Below, in pieces: positions 23,239 to 34,247 of a stretch of DNA of 64,000 nt. The DNA is from Nemophila menziesii. Its lineage: Eukaryota; Streptophyta; Magnoliopsida; Boraginales; Hydrophyllaceae. The translations under genes and the position numbers were made by a program. Where the stretch lies: positions 8,744,501-8,808,500 of the forward strand of contig JARWIR010000005.1 in NCBI GenBank assembly GCA_029959085.1, read 5' to 3'. Positions within the stretch are counted from its first letter, which is position 1; each line of letters begins with the position of its first letter. The notes under the pieces were generated by a model. It saw only the letters and a program-made list of their open reading frames with translations, was not told the DNA's origin and did no database searches.

Positions 23239-23287
23239 AGAATTAAGCTCAGTTCGTCCAAAAAAAAAAAAAAGAATTAAGCTCGGT
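23239..23287 (+). mobile_element. Ultra-short LINE-tail insertion with 15-bp target duplication
   Basis: An insert of about 19 bp, TCGTCC plus a run of A (23254-23272), lies between AGAATTAAGCTCAGT and AGAATTAAGCTCGGT. The duplicated copy at about 35786-35800 has one AGAATTAAGCTCAGT and no insert, so this was gained after the segmental duplication. The tail matches the insert at 7115-7130. Confidence 0.82.
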
Positions 23288-23599
23288 GGAGACAAAAACT
23301 AGGCACTTTCTGGTAAATAAGTTGTATCCTACGTCTTATGAAACCCTTAATAGTCATTAAGGCCTTAAGACTTTTGTCATATGGATTAGACTTCGACTTT
23401 ATATTTTCTCCTTGGGATCAAATATATAATATATATAAGAATAATAATCCAAAAATTATATAAATAAAATTTAAAATTTTACTTAAACAAACTCTTCCTT
23501 AAAATATCGTGTCTATAAGGAAAATACTTCCAAAAAAATACTTCTATGAATGATGCATTACAAATATATAACATATATCTCATGTTTCTTTTTATATCA

Positions 23600-23781
23600 T
23601 GGGTGTTCGGGCCATCTTACTCACACCACGACTAATCCACCATGACTATCCTGGACTCGATTCGAACCTTACACTTCTTGCTTTACCCCCTTTTAAGGGC
23701 TCAAGAAATAATAAGGTTGAGGGGATTCGAACCCTGTACCCTTCTAGATGAGAGACAAGGTTCTGGTCATTGAGCTAGCCC
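23600..23781 (-). mobile_element. tRNA-derived SINE-like repeat, copy 1
   Basis: On the minus strand an A-box-like TAGCTCAATGACC (about 23765-23777) is followed by a perfect B box GGTTCGAATCC (about 23722-23733), the spacing of a pol III tRNA promoter. A non-tRNA body follows to about 23600. There is no acceptor-stem pairing, so it is not a tRNA gene. The same element lies in copy 2 near 36190-36358. Confidence 0.6.
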
Positions 23782-24025
23782 TAATAGTTCATATCTATAT
23801 GGATAAGGTTCTTTTATTGAGCTAGCCCCAATAACAAGGCTAAAGATACTTTTCCTCAATACTATTTCAATATGGATAAGGTTCAACAACACTAGAAATT
23901 GTCTCATTCGATACTAAAAGTATATATATATCCCAGAGATAAAGACACACAAGATAAATTACACCCCATATTCTCGCTATTGAGTTTCTTCTCAAGAAAA
24001 TAACACCCGAGCATAAGATCGAATC

Positions 24026-24322
24026 TAAATGATGAAAATAGTATATTTAGCTATTTTGCATAATGCAGGGACTAATGAAGTAATTTTCAGAGGTACCAAC
24101 CTATACAACATAAGACCAGTTCCATATGCACCAAATGGCTCATCCTTCTTTTTCTCTTTCTCGGCATCACGATCAATTTTGGAGTTGTTCAAGTTGCTGA
24201 TCAACAGCTTCCGGAACTAAATGAGGATGACTCACTAAAATTTGCGACAAAAACTGTCCAACCGGAGATTCCATCTGAAGTGGTGCAATGGGAAAATCCG
24301 GCGAATCATTGAGGCTTTAAGT
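24026..24322 (-). pseudogene. DUF760 (UV-B-induced-like) gene fragment, copy 1
   Basis: The minus strand encodes PLQMESPVGQFLSQIL and SHPHLVPEAVDQQLEQLQ and then, after a frameshift, DRDAEKEK and GTGLMLYR. This is the conserved start of the plant DUF760 domain (plastid-targeted proteins of unknown function, including UV-B-induced MEB5.2-type). Only one domain segment remains, and a copia LTR cuts it at 24327. It is also present in copy 2. Confidence 0.85.
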
Positions 24323-24326
24323 ACAC

Positions 24327-24763
24327 TGAAAACTTTTGTAAGAAAGATTATATTTCTGTGTATTTCTCTTATGAAGGTCACATACTTGTATAGTTAAATA
24401 GAAACGATAAACTAAGACAATTAATCAATCTAAATTAGTGTAGAATCAATCTAAGACAGTCTAGAATCAATAGAATCAATGTAAGATAGTTTAGAATCAA
24501 TCTAAGATATTTACACTAATAGTAGATAGACTTTCTATCTTTAACACTCCTCCTCAAGTTGGAGTATATATCTCTAACATACCCAACTTGTTTCATATAG
24601 TATTAATTGGGGTTTTACGAAGAAGCTTGGTTAGAATGTCAACGAGTTGGAGATTTGTCCGAACGTGGACGAGTTGAATACATGGGGGACAAGAAGTGTT
24701 CCTATGACAAAATCTCTAGTCAAATGACAATCCACCTCAATATGCTTCGTCCTCTCATGAAAG
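24327..24763 (-). mobile_element. Copia 3' end: RNase H tail, PPT and 3' LTR (copy 1)
   Basis: On the minus strand, RTKHIEVDCHLTRDFV leads into a DILTKPL-type tail, the end of a copia RNase H domain. The purine tract TTGAGGAGGAG follows, then an LTR of about 220 bp (24546 down to 24327) beginning TGTTAAAGATAG and ending in CA. The rest of the element is missing; its 5' side passes directly into CACTA sequence at about 24763. The same junction exists in copy 2. Confidence 0.82.
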
Positions 24764-25012
24764 ACTTGTCACCGGATAAGCGGAAAATATTTCTTGACTG
24801 GTTGAAGTCACTGAAGTTTCTCGATGGTTTTTCATCTAGTTTGAGAAATAATGTTCAAAGTGATACGGGTAAGATTATTGGAATGAAATCTCATGACTGT
24901 CACGCGATGATGCAGTATCTTTTCGTGGCTAGTATCCCCAGGCTTATTGAAGATAAATCGATTAGCGATGCGATTATTGGGTTAGCTAACATGTTTAGAG
25001 TCATCTTTTTTA
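24764..25012 (+). pseudogene. CACTA transposase fragment, copy 1
   Basis: The plus strand encodes LSPDKRKIFLDWLKS and IIGMKSHDCHAMMQYL, matching the segment before DUF4218 in plant CACTA (En/Spm) transposases; GMKSHDCH is the diagnostic motif. Homology to copy 2 ends at about 25012, where unrelated sequence begins. Confidence 0.83.
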
Positions 25013-26060
25013 AAGTGAACATTGAAAAACATTTGATAACTTTTCTTTTAAGTTGTCTGGACCCAGGCCCCAAAGGGGCTGGACCCAACAAAGACCTGGG
25101 CCCAAAATACTCTTTACACACACTTTTACCAACCGCGGAAAAAAAACTGTCTTGTGAAGTATGAAAGTGAAGGATGCTTGGCCCAAAATGGGATGACGAT
25201 CAACAAAGTTGGACCCCACTCACGAAGAAAAAGAAAAAAAGCAGATCTAAAGGTCTGGACGAAGGTCTGAACAAATCTGGTGCTAGTGGAACGTTTTTTT
25301 TGGTTCTTCGGCAACGAAGGGAGGGGGAGAAGGTGTATCGAGTGGCATCGGTGGTTCTAGTGCAGTGAGCGGCGGTTTTCAGCGAGTGGCGTCGGCGTTT
25401 TTCAGCGAGTGGCGTCGGCGGTCATCGGCCAGTGGCGCCGATCCTGGTGCAGTGACTGGTGGTTCTGCTGCAAATCTATTATGGAGATGAACAGATGATG
25501 AAGACGGCAGTGAGTGGTGGTTTTGTTGCAGATCTGTTATGGTGTGGTCTTGAGATCTTCTGTGAGACGGAAGATCGTGAGGCGTGAAGATGGTGGGTTT
25601 CACAGGGAGGTGGAGGTGGTACGGCGGTCTTCACAGGGAGGTGGAGGTGTACGACGGTTTTCACAGGGACGGGGAGGTGTTGAGATCTCTTGTGAGAGGC
25701 GGTTTTCACAGGGAAATGGTGGGAAGGTGGGAAGGGTCTGTTGTTTTTTAGAGGAGGGAGGAAGCGGTCGAGGTGGAGGTGGAAGGCCAGATGGGGTGGG
25801 GTAAATAAGGAAGGGGAAGAGGGAGGGGGAAAGGCGGCGTGGGTATTGTGCACGGGAGGGTCACAGAGAGAGAAGACTTGGGTTGATCCAAATCCTATAT
25901 GGGGTTTTTGTTTTGGGTAAAATGTTTCTAGTTATAAGAGGGTTAGGGGTGGTTTTTTGATCTTTTTACTCTTTTTTAGTTAGGTTTTAATGGATAGTTA
26001 GAGTCTAGTTGACAGTAAGCCTTTATTTATTAAGCCTATAGTCATAGGGAATTAATTTAT
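25013..26060. repeat. GC-rich low-complexity stretch with short tandem repeats
   Basis: No gene is supported. At 25370-25440 a unit containing AGCGAGTGGCGTCGGCG repeats. At 25600-25700 a unit of about 31 bp containing TTCACAGGGAGGTGGAGGTG repeats about three times. At 25060-25110 GGACCCAGGCCCCAAAGGGG is locally self-complementary. The open frames on both strands come from this G-rich repeat. Confidence 0.55.
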
Positions 26061-26064
26061 AATT

Positions 26065-28008
26065 CCCCCATAACCTCACGATTGTGTAGTATTCGTGGAA
26101 GTGGTTTATGCATTCTCAAGTGTGGAACTCTTTTATTCAAAAAATAATGTACTTAGTACAATCTTCTTAAGTATAAATTGTGTACTCTTTCATCCAAAAG
26201 AAACTGTGCACTTAGTACAATCTTCTTAAGTATAAATTGTGTACTCTTTCATCCAAAAGAAACTGTGCACTTAGTACAATCTTCTTTAAGTATAAATTGT
26301 GTACTCTTTCATCCAAAAGAAACTGTGCCCTTAGTACAATCTTCTTAAATACAAATTCTCAAGTCAATGGTGGGCTTTGTCAGTATAATATATAACTGAA
26401 TTTCTATATTTTCTTTTGTCAAAGTTATTTTCATCCTTGGACTATTCCTTTTCAGTTGGGATATCATATTTGGACTCGAGAAGAAAACAAATAAAAACGC
26501 TTTCTGCAGCTCATCGGATCAGTTCATACATGTAATAAGATAAGCAAATTATTCAAACAGTAAAATGTAATATCGTATACAAGTTAGAGCAACTCCAACA
26601 ATATTTTCACTTACCGAGTTGCTATAGAAATAAAGATTTCACCCATATCAAGAATAATCTATTGTAGTTTGCTCTAACTTTTTATATTTATTATTAGAAT
26701 ATGTAGAAAGCATATTATAAATTATAATATAGGGATGTTGAAAAGCAAAACAAAAATAGAGATAAAAAGTAAAATACTATGGGCTTTAATCACACTCCAA
26801 AATCACTAATTGGAATCTTACATAGCAAAATCACCCTGGAATCTATTCATATACACATGGAGGTCGAACTGAAGAACAGAGTTCTCATCTGACCCTTTCC
26901 CCAAAAGTCAGGCACAAGCCTTACAAAAGTTTCAAACGCAACCTTATTATTGTGAAAACATTACCAAAAAGAAAATTACTAAGAATATCTAACATTTCAC
27001 TGAGGTCACCTAAGCCAAGACTCTAAAAGAGTAATACTAATAACTAAAAAATGGCGGAAAAGAAGAACAACACATAACCAAATTCATTTAATCTCATCGA
27101 AACTACCAAAATGTAATCTAAAATAGCCGAATATTTCATGTATCAAACAAATATTAAAACAACCACTCGGCTGAAGAAAATTTCAAAAGTATAAACATAA
27201 CTTTATAGTCTCAACATCCTAAATTTAATCTCCATTACTTTCCGAAATTTCACCATGGTGCATTAACCTCTTCTTGAAACATAACTTCATAACTTTCAGC
27301 CTTGGATCTCAAATTCTCAATCTCCTCATCACATTTTTCAGAAGCTTCTTTCAAACCTTCAAGCTTAGCTTCAAGACACATAATCTCCTCTTCACATTGA
27401 ACTCTCTCAATCTTCGCATCCCAATACTTTTTCGTTTCAGAAGCACCTTCAGAATCAAATGCAAGACTAATCAACTTACGAAGCCTTGCTCTTAAAAAAC
27501 CAACATTCATACCCAACAACTCAAATGATCGTAAAGATTTATCCCATATCTCAAACTCTCTCCTAGCTGTAGTGAGTTTACAATCTCTAATACTTTCAGC
27601 TGTGTTAACTAATTCAAATATCATTCCCGAAGCTAATTTACAGTAGAGTCCACGGAGTAAACGATCATGGAGATACGAGTTTTTACTGCAACAAAGTTCG
27701 TAATATTTTCTTCTAATTTCTTCTGGAAGCTCTGAATCTATGCATACTCCATTAACAACCACGTGAAAATCATCAAAGGCTTGTATATCTCTGAAATGAG
27801 GCGGAACTTGAAACCCTCCTAATACTTCAGAAGCTACTTCATCAATAAAGTTTCCGGAATCTTCTTCAAGCTGCCCGTTCTGCCCAAAAGGAGGTGCGTC
27901 TGACCGTGAAAAATCTGCTTTCGCTTTCGTCTTTTGGAGTACATTTAAAGGAAGGGACTTTGGGCGCTTCTTGTTTTTATTAGCCTCTGTGTATACAAGT
28001 GTGAACAA
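26065..28008. repeat. Segmental duplication B, copy 1 (B3-gene 3' region)
   Basis: Similar to 56483-56564 joined to 62836-64000, where a LINE later split the second copy. It includes the 59-bp tandem repeat and the last exon of the B3 gene. Copy 1 has about 355 bp (about 26680-27035) that is absent from copy 2. Confidence 0.88.
26152..26380. repeat. 59-bp tandem repeat, about 3.5 copies
   Basis: Units begin CTTAGTACAATCTTCTTAAG at 26152, 26211, 26270 and 26330 (periods 59, 59, 60). Copy 2 of the duplication has only about 1.5 units near 62845-62925. Confidence 0.9.
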
Positions 28009-29588
28009 TCATGTGTCAAATCCTAGATAAAATATTTCAGGTTTTTTGGGATAGTTAATGGGGTGTATTTGCAATTAACATAAAGAAGTAGTAAAACAAA
28101 CCTGGATCAGTCTGTTTCTTAAGGGCGTCAAGATTGAGTAGACTAAGAGCACCATCAACTTCGTTCATATCATGTGATCTTACTATATGAATCTATTAAT
28201 TAATCACATAAAAACAAACACATATTATCAAATTTGTTAACCTTAAATCTAAACTAAAATAAAAAGAAGATAATAAAATGTTGTTACCTTAAACTTAGCA
28301 TAATCAACCAATTGGAAGATCAAAACATCACCTTCAACTAATTTATGAGCACCAACATATTTTCTCCAACCAGCACTAAGTCCTGTTTTTTCTGCAAAGT
28401 ATTTAACTTCAAAAAATTCACCATTTTCATCTTCAACTGTTACAGTATCGTCTTTTCTTGGTAAATGTTGTTTACAGAATGGAACAGGAAGACCCTGTAC
28501 AGATTAAAAAAAATCAAATATTAAACTGAGCCCCTTGGTGTGGCGCAATCTAGGCCGTTCATTTGGAAAAGGAACATACCATCCAGAAGCAACTAGCGAC
28601 ATGTGATCTAACTAGTGATTTGAGAAAGCTCGGATATTCATTTCCTAAGCTGGCTTGAACCTCCTCTGCTCTTATCATTGTCAGAGATTTTTGTGGGACA
28701 GGTGGCGGCTGTATAGCCTTGCTTGATCCTTCTCCAGGTACATCTGGTTTATGACTTTTACGCGTACAAAGATATTCATTTAGTCATTAAGTATCAAGCA
28801 GAATATTAAATGAAAAACATATGATGCAATTAACTCACCTCAAAGGCCTTGCCCCTCCATTAAGTACCTGTTTAAGAACATATAATAAATCAGAATTTAG
28901 AAGGAATAGTCTAAAACAAAAAGGTACTCTGTAAAGTTCTATTCATTGTACTCAGCTATCGAAATGTAATTAGGAAACAATCTACAAGTAAATATTGTCA
29001 GCTCGGAAATCTCACATAATATTGACAGTTCGGAAATCTCGATAAAAAAGAATTTATTACAAAGTAAAGCAACAAATATCCCATATGATAAATTGAAAAA
29101 CCATGAGGTAAAATGGAAATTTGGTGATATCCTGGATCAGTTTACCTGTTTAGATTTAGAAGAAGAATTCTTTATTTTCCGGGGAATAATTGGTGAAATC
29201 TCATCGTGATACAGCTTCGGCTTCCTCTTTCGTTTCCCCTGGTAATAGCAAACCAGATCTAAAATTAACTAGGGAAATTAAACCAAAGATACATATTCAA
29301 CAAAGCTAAACATGAAGATATAGAGATAGAGAGAAAGAAAGAGGGTAAAAGAGAAACCAGGGAAAAAGTGGATGGAGATGAAGAAGAAGTGTTGGGATGA
29401 ATAATATTCGTAGTTCTAGGAGCAGCTTCATCGTCATGTGTAGGCCATTCATAGCCGTGCTCTACTTGTTCCTCAACAGATTCTTTTTCGGGAACTTGAA
29501 TTGGTTCTGGATTTGTCTGAACCACCACCACCTCTTCCCGTGGTGGCTGTAATCGAACAACTAATGTTTTTGGCTTCACTGTTGACAT
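27250..29588 (-). CDS. B3-domain DNA-binding protein, seven exons, 520 aa
   Basis: The exons on the minus strand are 29588-29358, 29238-29146, 28867-28839, 28754-28580, 28494-28288, 28192-28102 and 27986-27250. All junctions are GT-AG, the phases agree, and the total is 1563 nt. Residues 1-77 are acidic, then comes KRKRKPK, a likely nuclear signal. The B3 fold spans exons 4 to 6: FLKSLVRSHV..CFWM, LPVPFCKQHLPRKDD, GLSAGWRKYVGAHKLVEGD, VLIFQLV, IHIVR. This matches the plant B3 group related to Os01g0234100/At5g42700. The last exon adds a C-terminal domain of about 190 aa with a predicted coiled coil (residues about 450-510). The likely role is nuclear DNA binding; the targets are unknown. A second copy starts at the right window edge, and a decayed copy of the C-terminal domain sits at 31490-31830. 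Confidence 0.92.
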
Positions 29589-30289
29589 TTGTTCGATGTT
29601 GTAAGATTTGGGTCCACGGGGTAGCTAATATATTGATGAAAATGGGAAATGGGAAATGGGAAAACCAGGAAACGGAATAAATTTAAGTGACGGGACTCCA
29701 GGAAAGGTATAAATCCTGTATTTTCCTGTAATGTTGATGTGGGTATCGGTTTGTCTTAAGTGTCTTAAGTCGTCTACAAAGTTAATAATTTACAAGAATT
29801 TTTAATTTTATTAAATAAATAAATTAGTAATATGTATTTTTTAAATATATAAAATTTAAAACCGTCTAAAATAAAAACGTCTGGACTCTCGCCCAAACTC
29901 CTAGGCGCTTAAATGTAACTAACCTCTCGCCTATCTTTTTTCAGAAAATTGGTTATAGGACATTTTTTTGAAAAAACCTATATAATAATGGTTTTATTAC
30001 CATTTAAGTCATAAAATCAATAATAATAGCCCTCTAGCATCTTCTACTCTAACAATCCTTTAAAAGTCCTTTAAAAAATAATTATACTAAATATACCCTT
30101 TTTTTAATTTAGTATAAGTTAATAATTTTATAAGTAGATCAAACCCAACGCAGCTTCTTTCCATAAGTCATCAAACCCAACACAACTTCTTCTTCTCTCC
30201 TCTGTAAAGAGCCGCCTGCAGCCCCCGTCACCACCGACACCACTACCACCACCAAATTAGATAGCTCCTCTTTCGGTAAATATTATTAA
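29589..30289. other. B3-gene upstream region
   Basis: AT-rich sequence upstream of the B3 gene start. No clear TATA position was chosen. A pyrimidine-rich leader-like block at 30170-30260 (CTTCTTCTTCTCTCC...CACCACCGACACC) resembles 50110-50200. Confidence 0.4.
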
Positions 30290-30600
30290 TTATTGCTATA
30301 ATACTCCCTTTTACTGCAAAACAATTCAAAAAATGCAGTATAAGACCAATTTGCTCACTCCAAAAGCAAAAGATTCTCACGTGCATCACTTCTCATAGGT
30401 AAAAGGCTTCAAACGGTCATAAAATCGCCATTGCAGGCTTAAATTAAGTCTAAATAATTGTAGTAGAAGTGAAGAGAATAGGTTAAAAGTAATTTAATTT
30501 CTGACAGTTACCTTAATTTGGGTACTTCCGAGCCGGGTTGATGATGGTAGTTCCGAGGGGCGGGCGGTTTTATTGTGCAGAGGTTTGGTGGGAAGGTGAG
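30290..30600 (-). repeat. Dispersed 5'-UTR-like module, copy 3
   Basis: Similar along its length to 7760-8110: it shares the AATTCAAAAAATGCA..TATAAGACC, ACGGTCATAA and GGGTTGATGATGGT landmarks. On the minus strand it ends in AAG|GTAACT. It lies beside the C3HC/B3-tail chimera, as copies 1 and 2 lie beside the RanBP2/HSP110 chimera. Confidence 0.6.
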
Positions 30601-31009
30601 TGAGAAGAGATTTCTTATTCTTTTTTGTTTCAGTGCTATTATCTTATTATTACTATTAATTTTATTGCGTAATTATACAATTATCCAATTTTCTGCTATT
30701 ATTTATATCAATTAAACAGCTTAATTCGTCGTTCTCCCCCTTTTAGATTTTAACTTGCGCTAATTGTTATTTTGATTAAGCTCCCAGATTAATTTTGCAC
30801 CGTTGTTAATTTAATTTTTCTTTATTCACATCTATCTTCAATTCTAATAAATAATCTCGTTTCATCGAAGCTTAAATAAATAATTGTTCTTAAGCTAAAA
30901 GAGTTCAAGTGTTATGTTTGTTTTTATGCAATTTATAAATTGGCTGAGCAAGATAGAAGATTTTATAATGTTATTAGTTTGTTGATTTAGTGATTCTGGT
31001 GTTCAATCA

Positions 31010-31888
31010 AGGGGCAAGAAAAGGTCATGGTCTTCTTCTTCGGCAATGGTGGAGCAGAACTCAAGAAGTAATTTAGTTGGTGAATTACGGAACCAATCAG
31101 CTTCTGCTAAAGCTGTGCAACCTCTAATATGCCGACCATGGGATCGAAGTAATTTCTTCAGAAGATTATCTACTTTCAAGTCCATGACATGGTTTGCTAA
31201 ACCACAGGTTCCATCTCAGCCATTTCTTTTATTCCAAATTATTTTTATTTGTTTGCTGAGATGAACAAAAATATGTACATTATAGGCAGTGAGTGCATTT
31301 AATTGTGTTAGAAGGGGTTGGATCAATGTAGATTTTAACACCATTGCATGTGAAGCATGTGGGTCCCGCATCCTTGTTTCTACTCCACAGACTTGGACTC
31401 AGCAACAAGGTAAGTCACACACAATTCCTTAACAGGCGAGATTAAAAAATCTGATTAAAATTCATTTTGTGATCAGTTGAAAAAACAGCTATAGTTACTT
31501 TAGCAGATGCGATTCGAGGTTGTGGCGTTTTTACATGTGAAGATGAATTTACAATTTGGGAGTTGAGTGTAGAGACACACCGGTTATTAAGAGATGGAAT
31601 GAAGCTAAACTTTAGAAGACTCAATTAGAGAAGGATATTTTGAGATTAGAAACAATGATGAATCGATTAAAAGTTGCAAATAATGTGCTTGTAGAGGAAG
31701 ATATTTTGACATTTGAAACAACACTTGTTCGACTAAATGATGCAAAGAATGTGCTACAATCTGAAATAGACACGCTTAACGCTAATATTCATACATTTGA
31801 GTTGTTCTTCAAATCAACAGGGTTCCCCATGTTGATTGTAGATTTTAATGCCTGGTTTAATTTTATATGTTCTCTAAGTTTTAGGTAG
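31010..31888 (+). pseudogene. Chimeric gene remnant: C3HC zinc finger joined to a B3-gene C-terminal domain
   Basis: Exon 1 (about 31010-31207) encodes CRPWDRSNFFRRLSTFKS and MTWFAKPQ. Exon 2 (31288 to about 31410, donor GTAAGT) encodes AVSAFNCVRRGWINVD and ACEACGSRI. This is the C3HC zinc finger of plant NIPA/ILP1-like nuclear proteins. Exon 3 (about 31478 on) continues VEKTAIV, still C3HC-like, and then becomes TLADAIRGCGVFTCEDEF..W. From there the pattern (TLADAIR.., EFTIW, GMKLNFRRL, then a long coiled coil to about 31830) follows the C-terminal domain of the B3 protein at 27250. One frameshift and a stop near 31628 break the frame. The B3 domain itself is absent. It looks like exon shuffling followed by decay. 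Confidence 0.72.
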
Positions 31889-32099
31889 TTAATTTATTTT
31901 CAGGTTTTCGACCTTAAAATACTATACGTGTGTTTTTTTATTGGCCTTGTGGGCTAAGTCTTACCGTTAATAAAAATGTTTCTTAAAGCTAGTCTACCTT
32001 GAGTCCACTAAAGATGAATAGAGGAGTTAGTAGATTGATTTTGGACTTTCACTGCAACTTTATTTATCGCTGCAACTGATGAATTACATATACCCAAAT

Positions 32100-32450
32100 T
32101 CAATTTTTTGCTATCCCACCAAACAACATAAACCCCTAAATATAATTTGGTGGGATTTTTCCCACCAAATAACAACATAAAAATTTGGTGGGAAAAAAAA
32201 ATTGGCCGGAAAAATTTGGTGGGAAAAAAAGTTGGCCTGAAAATTTTTGGTGGGAAAAAAAAATTGGCCGAAAAAAATGGCGGGGAAAAATTTGACCGGC
32301 AAAGTTGGTCGGAAAATTTTTAGCGGGAAAAATTTATTTGGTGGGAATATTTAGTCAAGGGTATCATTATCTAATTATGTTTTTTATATTAGATATAACT
32401 TTTATGGGCAATATCACCACCCTCTAGGATGGTATTGGTAATTGCCTCTA
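32100..32450. repeat. Dispersed repeat with TTGGTGGGAAAA arrays, copy 1
   Basis: It contains short tandem and inverted units (AATTTGGTGGGATTTTTCCCACCAAAT), then repeated AATTTGGTGGGAAAAAAA and TTGGCCGGAAA units. It ends with ATGGGCAATATCACC and GGTATTGGTAATTGCCTCT. The same structure occurs at 52575-53045, so this is a transposable repeat family; class unknown. Confidence 0.7.
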
Positions 32451-33549
32451 TTTTAATCCCCTTTAGGGAATAACTTATCCATTTTTTAAAATATGAAACA
32501 AATTTTATACTAAAAATTAACATCTAATTTTAGTAAGAAATGTGAAATTATAATTACAAACACGACGTCAGGTTATGCTTGTGTGTGTGGTAGAGAAAAG
32601 GCAAAGGCGTCATCGTGTCGGCCAGAAGCACTTTATAAAAGAATATGTACTTTCTATAACTAAAACATTATATAATTAAAACATTCAAACCTTACAAAAT
32701 TTTAAAACCAAAACATTCATTAATTACAATATTTTCTATTTTAAAACTAACTAATTTCATAAGATCTTCTATTTTATAGAAGAAAATTAATTCATTTTCC
32801 TTGAATTGTCAATCTGCATGTGCACAAAAATAAATTTTTTAATTAGTATCCATGGGTTAAAAACATGAATAAAACGTAATGGGTTGACAACACAACAATA
32901 AGTGGGTTGACAGCGCAATAACGGTGAGTTACACAAAAAAACTGTGGGTTGACATTGCAAAAACAGTAGGTGGCCGAGAAAAACAGTGGATTGACAGTAC
33001 GAAAACAATGGTGTAATAACACAAAACTGTGGATTGACATTACGAAAACAATAGTGTAATAACACAAAACGGTGGATTGACATTTTAAAAAGTATGTAAC
33101 CGAAAATGTGGAATAATCTTAAGGAAAAAAAGATTAAAAAACAATGGAACTTAAACCTAAACAATGCTGCATCATGACGGACAGTACTAGCATGGCCAAT
33201 ATGCTGGTGGTTACTTACCACCACCATGAGGATGCTCAACTGGACTCATAGCCACACCACGTACCGTTTGGCCAACAATTTCTCTTCACTCTGAATTTGA
33301 GTATCCTGATAAGATCTTAGGATTTTCCAATATATGTATAATGAAAAAATATAAAATCCTTGAATTAAAACAAAAGAATCATAAAGATAAACATAAATTG
33401 GTAAGAGGATAATCGATTGTCTCTTGCCGAACTTAAATTAAACCATAATTGAAACTAAAAATTTAAACAAACACAAACTTTAATCTACTAGTCTACTTCA
33501 TCATAGAGCAAGGAGGGGCTTGTGGGCAAACATGCGTGTTTGATACACT

Positions 33550-34105
33550 TGTTGGAACATTTGACAGTTAAAAGATGGTTTTTAAGCTTTTTCTATATCG
33601 GTGGGTTATAAAGTTTTATAGCTACTTTTATACTTTGTGATATCAACTTAGTCCAAAGAACTAATACCCATGCACATGGCAAGGCAATGATTTAGCCCAC
33701 ACGTGCGCACCACCACCACCACCTGGCCCCGGCGACGGTGTAGGGGCGTTGGGGAGTTTGGAGAGTCAAAAAATGAAAAATAAAATGGATTTTGTACGCC
33801 TCACCCTCTCTCTTTATAAACTTACGCTTGTAGTAGTTTTCCGTTAGAGATACCGGTCCGTCGGAATATCTTTTTAACGACTGAGGACTCGTTTTTCTTT
33901 TCCGTGTAAGTGTATTTTCGTTTATATTTCCGTGTAATTGTTATTCGATTTTTGTAATCGCATTTCCGTGTAATTGTTATTCGATTTTTGTAATCGTATT
34001 TCCGTTTTTATTGTAATAGTTAGTTTACATCAAAAACTATTTTTCATTTCATTCGTTTTTCGGAAACCATTTCGTTTGTACAACTGGTGGTTATTTCTAA
34101 TAACA
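33550..34105 (+). mobile_element. Solo LTR, 556 bp, with ACACT target duplication
   Basis: It begins TGTTGGAAC and ends TAATAACA (TG..CA), flanked by ACACT at 33545-33549 and 34106-34110. The empty site is present in copy 1 near 21565. The internal block with CACCACC, GGCCCCGGCGACGG and GTCAAAAAATGAAAAAT is shared with the LTR at 44302, so both belong to one copia-like family. A TATAAA lies near 33817. Confidence 0.92.
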
Positions 34106-34247
34106 ACACTTACCCTGATCCTACATCCATTTAAACATCAAACAAAAGAGTAAAGAGTGTCTTTATAAGTTGGGAAAAAAGGTCTTAAAATAAAGTAAAT
34201 ATACACAAACCTTATAGAACAAGGGCAGTAGAATTCAGAGTCAGAGT

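Larger units (their letters stand above)
20500..25012. repeat. Segmental duplication A, copy 1
   Basis: Colinear with 32460-37640. It contains, in the same order, a GTGGGTTGACA minisatellite, a minus-strand F-box gene, a SINE-like tRNA-derived repeat, a DUF760 pseudogene, a copia 3' end and the start of a CACTA transposase. Homology stops on the right at about 25012. Copy 1 lacks the solo LTR of copy 2, so it shows the empty site. Confidence 0.93.

Noticed and set aside
23690..23785. A tRNA gene (A-box and B-box present)
   Set aside because: There is no acceptor stem or anticodon arm that folds properly; a SINE-like origin fits better.
25379..25853. Frames of 74-124 codons on both strands
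   Set aside because: They are low-complexity products of the G-rich repeats, with no initiation context or domain.
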